Assembly: GCF_042666235.1 (NCBI RefSeq)
Contig: NZ_JBHTFQ010000004.1
Location: 310,001 to 374,000, forward strand
Length of the DNA: 64,000 nt
Direction of reading: 5' to 3'
DNA from: Halodurantibacterium daqingensis
Lineage (GTDB): Bacteria; Pseudomonadota; Alphaproteobacteria; Rhodobacterales; Rhodobacteraceae
Shown: piece after piece, positions 33,911 through 42,277 of the stretch
Numbering within the stretch: position 1 is the stretch's first letter
How the letters are laid out: each line of letters begins with the position of its first letter
The notes under the pieces: model-generated
The model's database searches: none
What the model saw: the letters and a program-made list of their open reading frames with translations, nothing else
Told to the model about the DNA's origin: nothing
Translations under genes and position numbers: made by a program

Positions 33911-34325
33911 GGCGGTTGCCCTCGGCGTCGATGATCAATTGCCCGTCCTCGCGCGCCAGGGGCCCCGGGGGAAGCCGGTCCAGAAGGTCCAGAACCTGTT
34001 CGGAAGGCCGGCAGAGGCGCACCCCCCTGGGCGTGCAGACGATCGGACGGTTGACGAGGATCGGATGCGCTACCATGGCGCTCAGCAGGGCGTCGTCACT
34101 GATGTCGGGCGCGGTCAGCCCCATCTCCTCGGCGGGGGTCCGCGAGACGCGCAGGGCCTCGCGGGGCGTCAGGCCGGCTGCGGCGAACAGCCCCAGCAAT
34201 TGTGGCCGCGTCCAGCCTTCGTGCAGATAGTCGATCACCACCGGCGCGGCATCCGCCGCGTTCAGGATGGCCAGCACATTACGCGATGTGCCGCAATCGG
34301 GGTTGTGATAGATGACAGCAGTCAT
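33903..34325 (-). CDS. arsC: ArsC arsenate reductase, glutaredoxin-coupled type
   Basis: A 140-residue reductase. The catalytic cysteine is Cys12 in HNPDCGTSRNVLAIL, and the downstream arginines (RPIVCTPRGVRLCRP) match the Arg residues that hold arsenate. It reduces As(V) to As(III) using glutaredoxin, and As(III) then leaves by Acr3. Its start overlaps the acr3 stop (ATGA). Confidence 0.93.
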   Translation of the reverse strand: MTAVIYHNPDCGTSRNVLAILNAADAAPVVIDYLHEGWTRPQLLGLFAAAGLTPREALRVSRTPAEEMGLTAPDISDDALLSAMVAHPILVNRPIVCTPRGVRLCRPSEQVLDLLDRLPPGPLAREDGQLIIDAEGNRRV

Positions 34326-35341
34326 GCGGGAAACCTTTCACGGGTACGGTTGGCAAACCAGACAAGCGACAGCATTACCGGCACCTCGACCAGCACCCCG
34401 ACCACGGTCACCAGCGCCGCGCCCGAATTCAGGCCGAACAGCCCGATGGCCACAGCCACCGCCAGTTCGAAGAAGTTCGACGTGCCGATCAGCGCGCAGG
34501 GCGCGGCCACATCATGCGGCACCTTCCAGCGCCAGGCCCAGGCATAGGCCAGCGCGAACATGCCATAGGACTGGATCAGGATCGGCGTTGCCAGAAGCAC
34601 GATCAGGAACGGGTTGTCCAGAATGACATTGCCCTGAAATCCGAACAGCAACACGACCGTCAGCAGCAGGCCGAGGATCGAGGCCGGCTTGATCCGCGCG
34701 GTAAAATCCGCAACAGCGGCCGTGCCTCCCTGCCGCAACAGCCGCGCCCGGGTCAGCGCCCCCGCCACAAGCGGCAGCACCACATAGAGCACGACCGACA
34801 GCACCAGCGTATCCCAGGGCACCACCAGATCCGTCACCCCCAGCAGCAGCGCCACGATCGGCGCGAAGGCGAACACCATGATCACGTCGTTCAGCGACAC
34901 CTGCACAAGCGTGTAGTTCGGATCGCCCCGCGTCAGCTGCGACCAGACGAAGACCATCGCCGTGCAGGGCGCCGCCCCCAGCAGGATCAGCCCGGCGATA
35001 TACTGGCCCGCATCCTCGGGATCGATCAGATCCGCAAAGACCAGCCGGAAGAACAGAACGCCAAGCGCCGCCATCGTGAACGGCTTGATCAGCCAGTTCA
35101 CCACCAGCGTGATCACCAACCCCTTTGGCCGCGCGCCGACATCCCTTAGCGCGGAAAAATCCACCGCGACCATCATGGGATAGACCATCGCCCAGATCAG
35201 CACCGCGACGATCAGGTTGACCGAGGCGAATTCGAGCCCCGCCAGCGCCGTGAAGACCCCGGGCAGCAGCGTTGCCAGCCCGATCCCCGCGACGATGCAC
35301 AGCGCGACCCATAGCGAAAGATAGCGTTCAAAAAGCGACAT
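34322..35341 (-). CDS. acr3: Acr3-type arsenite efflux permease
   Basis: A 339-residue protein with ten predicted helices. The Acr3 signature is AGLILLGAAPCTAMVFVWSQ, which holds the conserved cysteine near residue 130 needed for As(III) export. VDFSALRDVGARPKGL is also typical. It pumps arsenite out across the inner membrane using the proton gradient. It starts 3 bases after arsR and is followed by arsC. Confidence 0.93.
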   Translation of the reverse strand: MSLFERYLSLWVALCIVAGIGLATLLPGVFTALAGLEFASVNLIVAVLIWAMVYPMMVAVDFSALRDVGARPKGLVITLVVNWLIKPFTMAALGVLFFRLVFADLIDPEDAGQYIAGLILLGAAPCTAMVFVWSQLTRGDPNYTLVQVSLNDVIMVFAFAPIVALLLGVTDLVVPWDTLVLSVVLYVVLPLVAGALTRARLLRQGGTAAVADFTARIKPASILGLLLTVVLLFGFQGNVILDNPFLIVLLATPILIQSYGMFALAYAWAWRWKVPHDVAAPCALIGTSNFFELAVAVAIGLFGLNSGAALVTVVGVLVEVPVMLSLVWFANRTRERFPA

Positions 35342-35344
35342 GGT

Positions 35345-35692
35345 TCATCTTTCAGAGGATGGCGGGGTGATGCAGCAGCCGTCCGGCTCTGTCGCGCCCG
35401 CTGCTGCAAGGTCCTGGATCAGCGCGCCCAGCGGCCCGAAGGCCGCCGGTGCAAGGGAATAGCAGACGCGTGGCGGATCGATCTGCCCCTCGATCACCCC
35501 GGCGGCCTTGAGGATCCGGAGATGCTCGGAGACGGTGGATTGCGCCAGGCCCACTGCCTCGACGATGTCGCCGCCGATGCAGCCGGGGGTGCGCGCCAGC
35601 AATCGCAGGATCCGCAGCCGGGCAGGATGCCCCAGCGCCTTGGCCATGGCCGCGATCCGCGCATCTTCATCGTCGTGGAAGGCCAGCGTCAT
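35345..35692 (-). CDS. arsR: ArsR-family arsenic-responsive repressor
   Basis: A 115-residue winged-helix repressor. The recognition helix is in VGLAQSTVSEHLRILKAAGV, and the wing is DPPRVCYSLAP. Likely arsenite ligands are not in the classic ELCVCDL helix, which is absent here; instead Cys residues near TPGCIGGD, VCYSL and the C-terminal DGCC could bind As(III). I chose ATG 35692, with GGACGGA before it; an upstream TTG is less likely. It should repress its own operon at the promoter 30 bases upstream. Confidence 0.9.
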   Translation of the reverse strand: MTLAFHDDEDARIAAMAKALGHPARLRILRLLARTPGCIGGDIVEAVGLAQSTVSEHLRILKAAGVIEGQIDPPRVCYSLAPAAFGPLGALIQDLAAAGATEPDGCCITPPSSER

Positions 35693-35719
35693 CGTTCCGT
35701 CCAATCGTCTATCGTCGTT

Positions 35720-35750
35720 TATCGATATACCGGCACTCCCTGCCGGTCAA
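35720..35750 (-). promoter_or_regulatory. ars operon promoter with overlapping palindromes
   Basis: On the minus strand, TTGACC (35750-35745) and TATCGA (35727-35722) are spaced by 17 bases, a strong sigma-70 match. Two dyads lie on it: TATCGATA (35720-35727) covers the -10, and CCGGCA-N5-TGCCGG (35730-35746) fills the spacer. Either could be the ArsR operator. Confidence 0.65.
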
Positions 35751-36034
35751 GAGGCCGCACCACCGAGGGCGCGGGCGGCCGCTGATGCCTCAGATCCCGC
35801 TTCTGCTGAAGGGCCCGGCGGCCGGGGCAGCCCGTGGCGACTGCCCGGCACCCTAAGCCAACCCGTCCGGCACCGCGGCGCATCAACGGGCCCGAGCGGA
35901 TGCCAAAGGCGCTTTCGCTGCCAGGGAGCCGCCGCGCCGCGAGAGGCCCTCACCGCTGCCGCGGTCCCTGCAGATCCCGGCGCTCCGCCGAGCCCTGATG
36001 GAAAGCATGCAGTCAGCCACAGCCCGGGCGGGCC
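35751..36034. other. intergenic stretch between the ars promoter and nagB
   Basis: It is about 280 bases, beyond the stop of nagB and before the ars promoter. No coding pattern is seen. A short GC-rich inverted run (GCCCG-CC-CGGGC, minus strand) sits just after the nagB stop and lacks a T-tract. Confidence 0.4.
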
Positions 36035-36790
36035 TCAGCCCGGACGCGCCACCCGCGCCGCGGCCTCGGCGTCGCACAGAACGGTGACACGGGGATGCAG
36101 CCGCAGCGCGGATGCGGGGCAGGCCGGGCCGACCGGCCCATCGATCATCGCCGCGACCGCCTCGGCCTTGGCGGGTCCGCAGGCCAGCAGCACGATCTCC
36201 CGCGCCTCGAGGATCGTGCCGATTCCCATGGTGATCGCCCGTTCGGGCACTGTGCCGCCCGGAAAATCGCCCGCATTCGCCGCCCGGGTCGAGGCCGCCA
36301 GCGGCACCATCCGCGTGCGGCTGTCGAAGGGCGAACCCGGTTCATTGAAGCCGATATGGCCGTTCTGCCCGATACCGAGAAGCTGAAGATCGATCCCGCC
36401 CGCCGCCTTGATCCGTGCCTCATAATCGCGCCCGGCGGCAACGGGATCGGCGGCAAGCCCGTCCGGAACATGCGTCCGGGCCAGATCCACATCCGAGCCC
36501 GCAAACAGATGCCGGTTCATGTAGCTGCGGTATGATCCGGGATGATCGGGCGAGAGGCCCGCATATTCGTCCAGGTTGAACGTGCTGATCCCCGCAAGGC
36601 TCAGCCGCCCGTCGCGCACCGCCTCGGACAGCAGCGCATAGACCCGCAGCGGCGTGCGGCCGGTGGCCAGGCCCAGCACGCGCGCCGCGCCCTGCCGGAT
36701 CCGTGCTTCCAGCAGCGCCGCCGCCTGCCGCGCGACGTCTTCCTGGCTTGCCAGCACCTGCAGACGGGGTTGAAAAAGCAACTCGGACAT
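36035..36790 (-). CDS. nagB: glucosamine-6-phosphate deaminase (NagB)
   Basis: A 251-residue NagB. It has the phosphate loop GLATGRTPLRVY (40-51), the FNLDEYAGL catalytic stretch (71-79) and GIGQNGHIGFNEPG with its catalytic His. It converts glucosamine-6-phosphate to fructose-6-phosphate plus ammonia. I chose ATG 36790 (MSELLF); the frame extends upstream without homology. It is the last gene of the sugar-import operon, 19 bases after the kinase. A terminal allosteric motif as in E. coli NagB (266 residues) is not evident. Confidence 0.92.
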   Translation of the reverse strand: MSELLFQPRLQVLASQEDVARQAAALLEARIRQGAARVLGLATGRTPLRVYALLSEAVRDGRLSLAGISTFNLDEYAGLSPDHPGSYRSYMNRHLFAGSDVDLARTHVPDGLAADPVAAGRDYEARIKAAGGIDLQLLGIGQNGHIGFNEPGSPFDSRTRMVPLAASTRAANAGDFPGGTVPERAITMGIGTILEAREIVLLACGPAKAEAVAAMIDGPVGPACPASALRLHPRVTVLCDAEAAARVARPG

Positions 36791-36809
36791 CGGGTTTCCT
36801 AGGACGGGA

Positions 36810-37898
36810 TCAGGACGGCTGATACTGCCGCGCCAACGCAAGACGGGCCGACCAGACGGCGCCAATCACCCCGGCGCGGTTTCCCAGCGCGCTGATCCGG
36901 CAGTCGGGCGCAGGGGCCATGCAGCGGAGCAGATGGCCGCGCAAGGCTGCCAGAAGTTCCGGCCGCGATCCGATGCTGCCTCCCAGCACGATCATCTCGG
37001 GGTCGATCACCGCGCTGACGGACAGGATGGCCAATGCCAGAAGCCGCGCCAGATCATCAAGCGTTTCGGCGAAGGCCGCATCATGAGGCGCAGCGAAGGC
37101 CTCGCGCAGGGTGCGGCCGGCCGCCCCGCCCCGCCGCTCGTAGGCGGCCAGCAGCGCCTTGCTGGACACCACGCTTTCCAGCGCGCCGGTTGCATGGGTC
37201 GCCGGATCGAAGGCATCGCCGCCGATGGGAAGGGCACTGATTTCGCCAGCCGCGCCCCGGGCGCCGCGCAACAGCCGGTCATGCACCATGATGCCCATGC
37301 CGATGCCGGTGCCAAGGGCAATGAAGACCATCGTTGCGGCGCCATGCCCCAGCCAGTGTTCGCCCTGCGCGGCAAGGTTCACATCGTTTTCCACCACCAC
37401 CGGCAGGTTCAGCCGGTCTGACAGCAGGCGCGGCAGATCCAGCGCCTCGATGCCGCGGATATTCGGAATGCGGCTGAGCGCAGCCGTCTGCGGATGCACC
37501 GCCGCCGGCATGCCGATCGCAGCAGCGCCGATCCGCGCCGCGTCGATGCCCGCGCGACCGGCGAGCATCCTGCGATGCGTCGCGATCTGGTCGATGACGG
37601 CATGACCGCCATCGGGGGCAGTGGGCTCCTTGATCTCGGCCATCACCCGGCCCGAAAGATCGGCGATGACGGATTGGGTCTTGGTTCCGCCCACGTCGCA
37701 GCCGAACAGCAGTGCCGCCCCGGGGTCAAGCTGTCCGGATCCCGGCACCACCCAGCCCGCCGCCGCAAGTGCGTCGCGCGCCGGGCCTGCGGCCACGCTG
37801 CCGCCGCGGTCGCGCAACAGCCGGGCGAGGGCGTCACGCGCCTCGGGCGGCAGGCCGCCGCTGGCCGGCCGCGTCGTCTGAACCTGCCTGTTGCTCAT
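36810..37898 (-). CDS. ROK-family sugar kinase, probable N-acetylglucosamine/glucosamine kinase
   Basis: A 362-residue ROK kinase. The ATP-binding motif DVGGTKT is at residues 68-74, and the sugar-binding segment VVENDVNLAAQGEHWLGHG with the catalytic Asp follows near 170. GTGIGMGIM and GAAGEISALPIG are also typical. Two things are unusual: about 65 residues precede the kinase core, and the zinc motif CxCGxxGCxE of most ROK proteins is missing. The start ATG 37898 overlaps the ATPase stop by one base; a GTG lies just before it. It phosphorylates the imported amino sugar for NagB. Confidence 0.85.
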   Translation of the reverse strand: MSNRQVQTTRPASGGLPPEARDALARLLRDRGGSVAAGPARDALAAAGWVVPGSGQLDPGAALLFGCDVGGTKTQSVIADLSGRVMAEIKEPTAPDGGHAVIDQIATHRRMLAGRAGIDAARIGAAAIGMPAAVHPQTAALSRIPNIRGIEALDLPRLLSDRLNLPVVVENDVNLAAQGEHWLGHGAATMVFIALGTGIGMGIMVHDRLLRGARGAAGEISALPIGGDAFDPATHATGALESVVSSKALLAAYERRGGAAGRTLREAFAAPHDAAFAETLDDLARLLALAILSVSAVIDPEMIVLGGSIGSRPELLAALRGHLLRCMAPAPDCRISALGNRAGVIGAVWSARLALARQYQPS

Positions 37899-38938
37899 CA
37901 CCGGCGCCCGATCGCCTTTTCGGTGCGGGCATCGAAGGTATAGAGCTTGCCCGCCGCGGCACGGGCCGAAACGGTTTCGCCGATTGCAGGGATCAGATGG
38001 GCAGGGGCGGTTCCGATCGCGGACTGGCCCTGCATGTCGAAATGCACCAGCGTTTCCGGGCCAAGCGGCTCGACTGCGGTGACAAGGCCCTCGGCCTCGA
38101 AGCCAACCGCGGCGGGCGCGGACGCCCCGACCACAAGGTCGTGCGGGCGGATGCCGATCCGGAGAGGCCCGTCGGCCGCAGCGGTCAGGCGGCCGCCGCT
38201 TTCAGCCCCGGCAATCAGGTTCATCGACGGGCTGCCGATGAACCGGGCGGTGAAGATGTCGGCGGGGTTTTCATAGATGTCCATCGGCGTGCCGGCCTGA
38301 AGGATATGCCCGTCCTTCATCACCACGATCCGGTCGGCCATGGTCATCGCCTCGACCTGGTCATGGGTGACATAGGCGATGGTCGTACCAAGACGGCGGT
38401 GCAGGCGCTTGATCTCGATCCTCATCTGCGCCCGAAGCTGGGCATCAAGGTTCGACAACGGCTCGTCAAACAGGAAGGCGGCAGGGCTGCGCACCATGGC
38501 GCGCCCCATCGCGACCCGCTGCCGCTGCCCGCCCGAAAGCGCCGAGGGCCGGCGGTCCAGCAGCGCCTCAAGCCCCAGCATCTGCGCGGCCTCGGTCACG
38601 CGCGCCTCCTTTTCCGCCTTGCCCAGCGACGAGGTGTAAAGCCCGAAGGCGATGTTCTGGCGCACGGTCATGTGCGGATAGATGGCGTAGTTCTGGAACA
38701 CCATCGCGATGTTGCGCTGCTTGGGGTCGATATCGTTGACCACCCGGTCGCCAATGCGGATTTCCCCGCCCGAGACCTCTTCCAGCCCCGCGATCATGCG
38801 CAGCGTCGTGGATTTTCCGCAGCCCGACGGGCCGACGAAGACCACGAATTCCCCGTCGGCAATGTCCAGGTTGATCCCATGGATCACATCGGTCTTGCCA
38901 TAGGATTTGACCAGGTTCGCAAGTGTGATCGTCGCCAT
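37898..38938 (-). CDS. ugpC: sugar ABC transporter ATPase (UgpC/MsmK type)
   Basis: A 346-residue ATPase of the CUT1 family. Walker A is GPSGCGKS near residue 37, signature LSGGQRQR near 134, and Walker B AAFLFDEPLSNLDAQ. A C-terminal TOBE/OB regulatory domain follows (about 235-346). It energises the MalF/MalG-like channel of this operon. The start overlaps the lyase stop by one base. Neighbouring nagB and kinase suggest an amino-sugar cargo. Confidence 0.92.
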   Translation of the reverse strand: MATITLANLVKSYGKTDVIHGINLDIADGEFVVFVGPSGCGKSTTLRMIAGLEEVSGGEIRIGDRVVNDIDPKQRNIAMVFQNYAIYPHMTVRQNIAFGLYTSSLGKAEKEARVTEAAQMLGLEALLDRRPSALSGGQRQRVAMGRAMVRSPAAFLFDEPLSNLDAQLRAQMRIEIKRLHRRLGTTIAYVTHDQVEAMTMADRIVVMKDGHILQAGTPMDIYENPADIFTARFIGSPSMNLIAGAESGGRLTAAADGPLRIGIRPHDLVVGASAPAAVGFEAEGLVTAVEPLGPETLVHFDMQGQSAIGTAPAHLIPAIGETVSARAAAGKLYTFDARTEKAIGRR

Positions 38939-40455
38939 CAGGCCGCCCCCACCAAAGCTTGAAAACAGGTGTCGAGGTCGCGTGCGGCCTCTTCTTCGCG
39001 CTGCGCCTCGGCGCGCGCCCGCGCGGCAAAGCCGTCATGGGCGGCGCGATACTGGGCCAGCGCCTCGGCCATCGGCTCGGGGGCGGGACCACCGAAGCGG
39101 TCGCGCACCGAGACGAAATACCCGGGCGAGACGATCTCGCGGAACGTCTGCTCGCTCAGCCCCGTCTCGTTGCCGGTGGCTTCGGCAAAGGCGGCGCGGA
39201 AGGGCGCATAGCCGCCGGTTTCAAGGTCGCTTCCCGCCGCCACGACGGCCCGGGCCACATCGGCCGCGATCTCATGCGCCTGACGGAACGACAGGCCTTC
39301 GCGCCGCACCAGCGTATCGGCAAGTTCGGTGATCGTGATGCAGGACCGGCGGATGTTCGTGGCCACCCGCTCCGGATCGACGCGCACCGCCCCGATGAAG
39401 CTGGCCATCAGGTCCAGCACCCGGCCGGCGCAGTCGAAGGCCTCGTAGCCCGCCCCCTGGCTTTCGCCTTCGCTGTCATTCATGTCGGTAAAGGGCGTGT
39501 TGTGCATGATATCCAGCATCACCCGCGCCCGCGCCATGGTCTGGCTGGACAGGTGCCGCATATGTTCGATCGGGACCGGATTGCGTTTCTGCGGCATGAT
39601 CGAGGAGATCTGGACAAGCGCGTTCGGCACATAAAGCTGGCCCACCTCGAAGGCGGTCCAGAACTGGAAGTCCTGGATCAGCCGCCCCAGATGCAGGAAC
39701 ATGAGCTCCAGCGCCGAATAGCTGGCGGTGGTGTAATCCACCGCGGCGATGCAGCTGTAGGAATTGCGCTGCGGGGCCGCAAAGCCCAGAAGCTGCGCCA
39801 CCCGCGCCCTGTCGATCGGAAAGCCCGAGGTGGTGATTGCCGCAGCCCCCATCGACGACAGGTTGACGATCCCGCGCGCGGCCTCGATCCGCTCCATGTC
39901 GCGGATCAGGATCTCGATCGCCGCCGAAAGGTAATGGCCCAGCGTCGTCGGCTGCGCCGGCTGGCCGTGGGTATAGGCCACGATCAGCGTCGCCTTTTCC
40001 CGATCCGCGGTGTCGATCAGCGCCGCCAGAAGCGCGCGGCATTTCTCCAGCAGCCCATCCAGCCGTTCCTTCAGCGACAGCTTGAACAGCGTATGGTCGA
40101 TGTCGTTGCGCGACCGCGCCGTGTGCAGCCGGCCGCCCTCATCCGGGCCAAGGCGCTGCTTGAGCTCTTTCTCGACCAGGAAGAAGAAATCCTCGACCTC
40201 GCCGGTATAGACCAGGGTCGCGGGATCGACCTCGCGCGAAATATCGGCGAGGGCGCGGGCGATCCGGGCCGCCACGGGGCGCGGCAGGATCCCGGTCTCG
40301 GCCAGCATCACCAGATGCGCCCGGTCGATGCGCCCGAAGCCCGCGGCATGGTGGGTCTTGGCGCCGTCGAACAGGGGCCGCAGCACGGTCTCCTTGTAGA
40401 CCGGATCGGGAAAGCGGCTGGTGTCGGAACGGCGCGGATCGGTGTGGTCAGCCAT
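38938..40455 (-). CDS. argininosuccinate lyase / fumarase superfamily enzyme
   Basis: A 505-residue lyase of the fumarase superfamily. The three conserved regions are present: HTARSRNDID (residues 111-120), YTHGQPAQPTT with the catalytic-type His163, and the signature SSIMPQKRNP (284-293) whose serine acts as base. The pattern is that of ArgH, but it is longer than ArgH (about 460), has an extended N terminus, and lies inside a sugar ABC operon, not an arginine locus. ArgH relatives release fumarate from N-substituted aspartates. It may therefore cleave a sugar-linked aspartate or succinate; that is inference. I chose ATG 40455, with AAAGGA before it. Confidence 0.82.
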   Translation of the reverse strand: MADHTDPRRSDTSRFPDPVYKETVLRPLFDGAKTHHAAGFGRIDRAHLVMLAETGILPRPVAARIARALADISREVDPATLVYTGEVEDFFFLVEKELKQRLGPDEGGRLHTARSRNDIDHTLFKLSLKERLDGLLEKCRALLAALIDTADREKATLIVAYTHGQPAQPTTLGHYLSAAIEILIRDMERIEAARGIVNLSSMGAAAITTSGFPIDRARVAQLLGFAAPQRNSYSCIAAVDYTTASYSALELMFLHLGRLIQDFQFWTAFEVGQLYVPNALVQISSIMPQKRNPVPIEHMRHLSSQTMARARVMLDIMHNTPFTDMNDSEGESQGAGYEAFDCAGRVLDLMASFIGAVRVDPERVATNIRRSCITITELADTLVRREGLSFRQAHEIAADVARAVVAAGSDLETGGYAPFRAAFAEATGNETGLSEQTFREIVSPGYFVSVRDRFGGPAPEPMAEALAQYRAAHDGFAARARAEAQREEEAARDLDTCFQALVGAA

Positions 40456-40457
40456 GG

Positions 40458-41312
40458 TCATCCTTTCAGGCCTGCCAGCATCACGCCGCGCACGATGTAG
40501 CGTTGCAGCGCAAGAAAGACGACAAGCGTGGGTATCGTGGCAAGCGAGGCGCCGGTCATGATCATCTCCCACTGAATCGACTGTTCGACGGCAAAGCTCG
40601 AAAGGCCGATGGGCAGGGTGTAAAGATCCTGACTGGTGGTAACGATCAGCGGCCAGAAGAATGCGGTCCAGTTGCCAAGGAAGGTGAAGATCGCGAGTGC
40701 CGAGAGCGCGGGCGTGACCAGCGGCATTGCCACCCGCCACCAGATCGCGAATTCGTTCAGCCCGTCGATGCGCGCCGCTTCAAGAAAGTCGTCGGGGATG
40801 GTCTCGAAGAACTGCTTCATCAGGAAGGCGCCGAAGGCCGTCATCATGCCCGGGAACATGATCCCCCAGTAGGTGTCGAGCCAGCCGAACTCGGCCGACA
40901 TCAGATACCACGGGATCACCAGCATTTCCGTCGGGATCATCAGGGTGGACAGGATCGCAATGAAGATGAACTGCCGGCCCCGGAACCGGAACTTGGCCAG
41001 TGTGTAGCCGACAAGGCTGTCGAAAAAGAGGTTCGAGACCGTCACCGCGATGGCCACGATGGTCGAGTTGAAGAACCAGCGCAGGAAGCGCCCGTCCGAC
41101 AGGACACGTTCGTAATTGGCCAGCGTCGGGTTCGCCGGGATCAGCCGCAGGTCATAGACCTGGCCGGCCGTCTTGAGCGAGGTGGAGAACATGAACAGCA
41201 GCGGCGTGATCATGATGACCCCGCCGATGAACAGGATCGTCCAGATCACGATCCGGCCGGGGCGGATGCGCGGCATGGCAAGGGCGGGCGCGGTTGCGGT
41301 GGTATCGGCCAT
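40458..41312 (-). CDS. sugar ABC transporter permease (MalG family)
   Basis: A 284-residue CUT1 permease with six predicted helices. The EAA loop is DFLEAARIDGLNEFAIWWRV, and the usual LANYERVLSDGRFLRWFFNS region precedes it. The segment SLVGYTLAKFRFRGRQFIFI is typical of MalG. It ends 2 bases before the lyase gene and starts one base after the MalF-type gene stop. Confidence 0.93.
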   Translation of the reverse strand: MADTTATAPALAMPRIRPGRIVIWTILFIGGVIMITPLLFMFSTSLKTAGQVYDLRLIPANPTLANYERVLSDGRFLRWFFNSTIVAIAVTVSNLFFDSLVGYTLAKFRFRGRQFIFIAILSTLMIPTEMLVIPWYLMSAEFGWLDTYWGIMFPGMMTAFGAFLMKQFFETIPDDFLEAARIDGLNEFAIWWRVAMPLVTPALSALAIFTFLGNWTAFFWPLIVTTSQDLYTLPIGLSSFAVEQSIQWEMIMTGASLATIPTLVVFLALQRYIVRGVMLAGLKG

Positions 41313-41313
41313 C

Positions 41314-42261
41314 TCAGCGCTCCCTCAGGACCCAGAGCTGCAGCAGCGAGACACAGAGCAGGATGGTGAACAGCACCACCGTCTGCGCGGCCGCATAGCC
41401 CATCTGGTAGGATGAAAAGGCCGTCTGGTAGATCATCAGAACCAGCGGCTTGGTGGAATTGAGCGGCCCGCCCGGGTCGTTCGTGGTCATGTTGTAGACC
41501 TGATCGAAGATCCGCAGGAACCCGATCGAGGAAAAGACCACCAGAAAGACCGTCGTGGGCTTGAGCAGCGGCAGCGTGATGCGCCGCAGGATCGCCCATT
41601 CGCCCAGCCCGTCGATCCGCGCGGCCTCGTAAAAGGTGCTGGGGATCGCCCGCAGCCCGGCCATGAAGATGATGATCTGGAACCCGAGCCCCGCCCAGAT
41701 CGCCGTGACCATGATCGAGGGCAGCGCCCAGGTGGTCGAGTTCAGGAAGGCCAGCTGCGCTATGCCGAAGCGGCCCAGCATGTCGTTGATCACCCCGATC
41801 GGCGCCGGCTGGTAGAACCAGCGCCAGACCCAGGCCATTGCGGCCGCCGTGGTCACGAAGGGCAGGAAGTAGAGCGCCCGGATCAGGGTATGCCCGAAAT
41901 GGATCCGGTCAAGAAACCAGGCGATGGTGAAGGCCAGCACCAGGCTGATCGGCGTGCCAAGGATCAGGTAGGTGAAGGTGTTGCGGAACACCTGCCAGAA
42001 AACCGGATCGCCGGCCATCCGGACATAGTTGTCGATCCCGATGAAGCGCGGGTCCGACAGCAGGTCCCAGTCGGTCAGCGACAGGCGAAAGGCCTGGAAG
42101 GTGGGGTAGAACCGGATCACGCCATAAAACAGCACCGGAATGGCCAGGAAGGACCAGACCCAGATCAGCTTGCGCCGCTGCATGGTCCAGCCCCGTCCGG
42201 GCCGGCGTTCGGGGGCAGCCGGGCGCCCCTCGGGCGCCCCCTTGCGGAATGTGGCGGACAT
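41314..42261 (-). CDS. sugar ABC transporter permease (MalF family)
   Basis: A 315-residue CUT1 permease. After a hydrophilic N terminus (ending RPGRGWTMQRRKLIW) come six helices; the EAA loop is TFYEAARIDGLGEWAILRRI, and FRNTFTYLILGTPISLVLAF and DNYVRMAGDPVFWQVF are typical. An internal ATG near residue 27 is also possible, but the start at 42261 keeps the operon spacing of 16 bases from the binding protein. Confidence 0.92.
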   Translation of the reverse strand: MSATFRKGAPEGRPAAPERRPGRGWTMQRRKLIWVWSFLAIPVLFYGVIRFYPTFQAFRLSLTDWDLLSDPRFIGIDNYVRMAGDPVFWQVFRNTFTYLILGTPISLVLAFTIAWFLDRIHFGHTLIRALYFLPFVTTAAAMAWVWRWFYQPAPIGVINDMLGRFGIAQLAFLNSTTWALPSIMVTAIWAGLGFQIIIFMAGLRAIPSTFYEAARIDGLGEWAILRRITLPLLKPTTVFLVVFSSIGFLRIFDQVYNMTTNDPGGPLNSTKPLVLMIYQTAFSSYQMGYAAAQTVVLFTILLCVSLLQLWVLRER

Positions 42262-42277
42262 GGTTCTGCCCCCTCGC

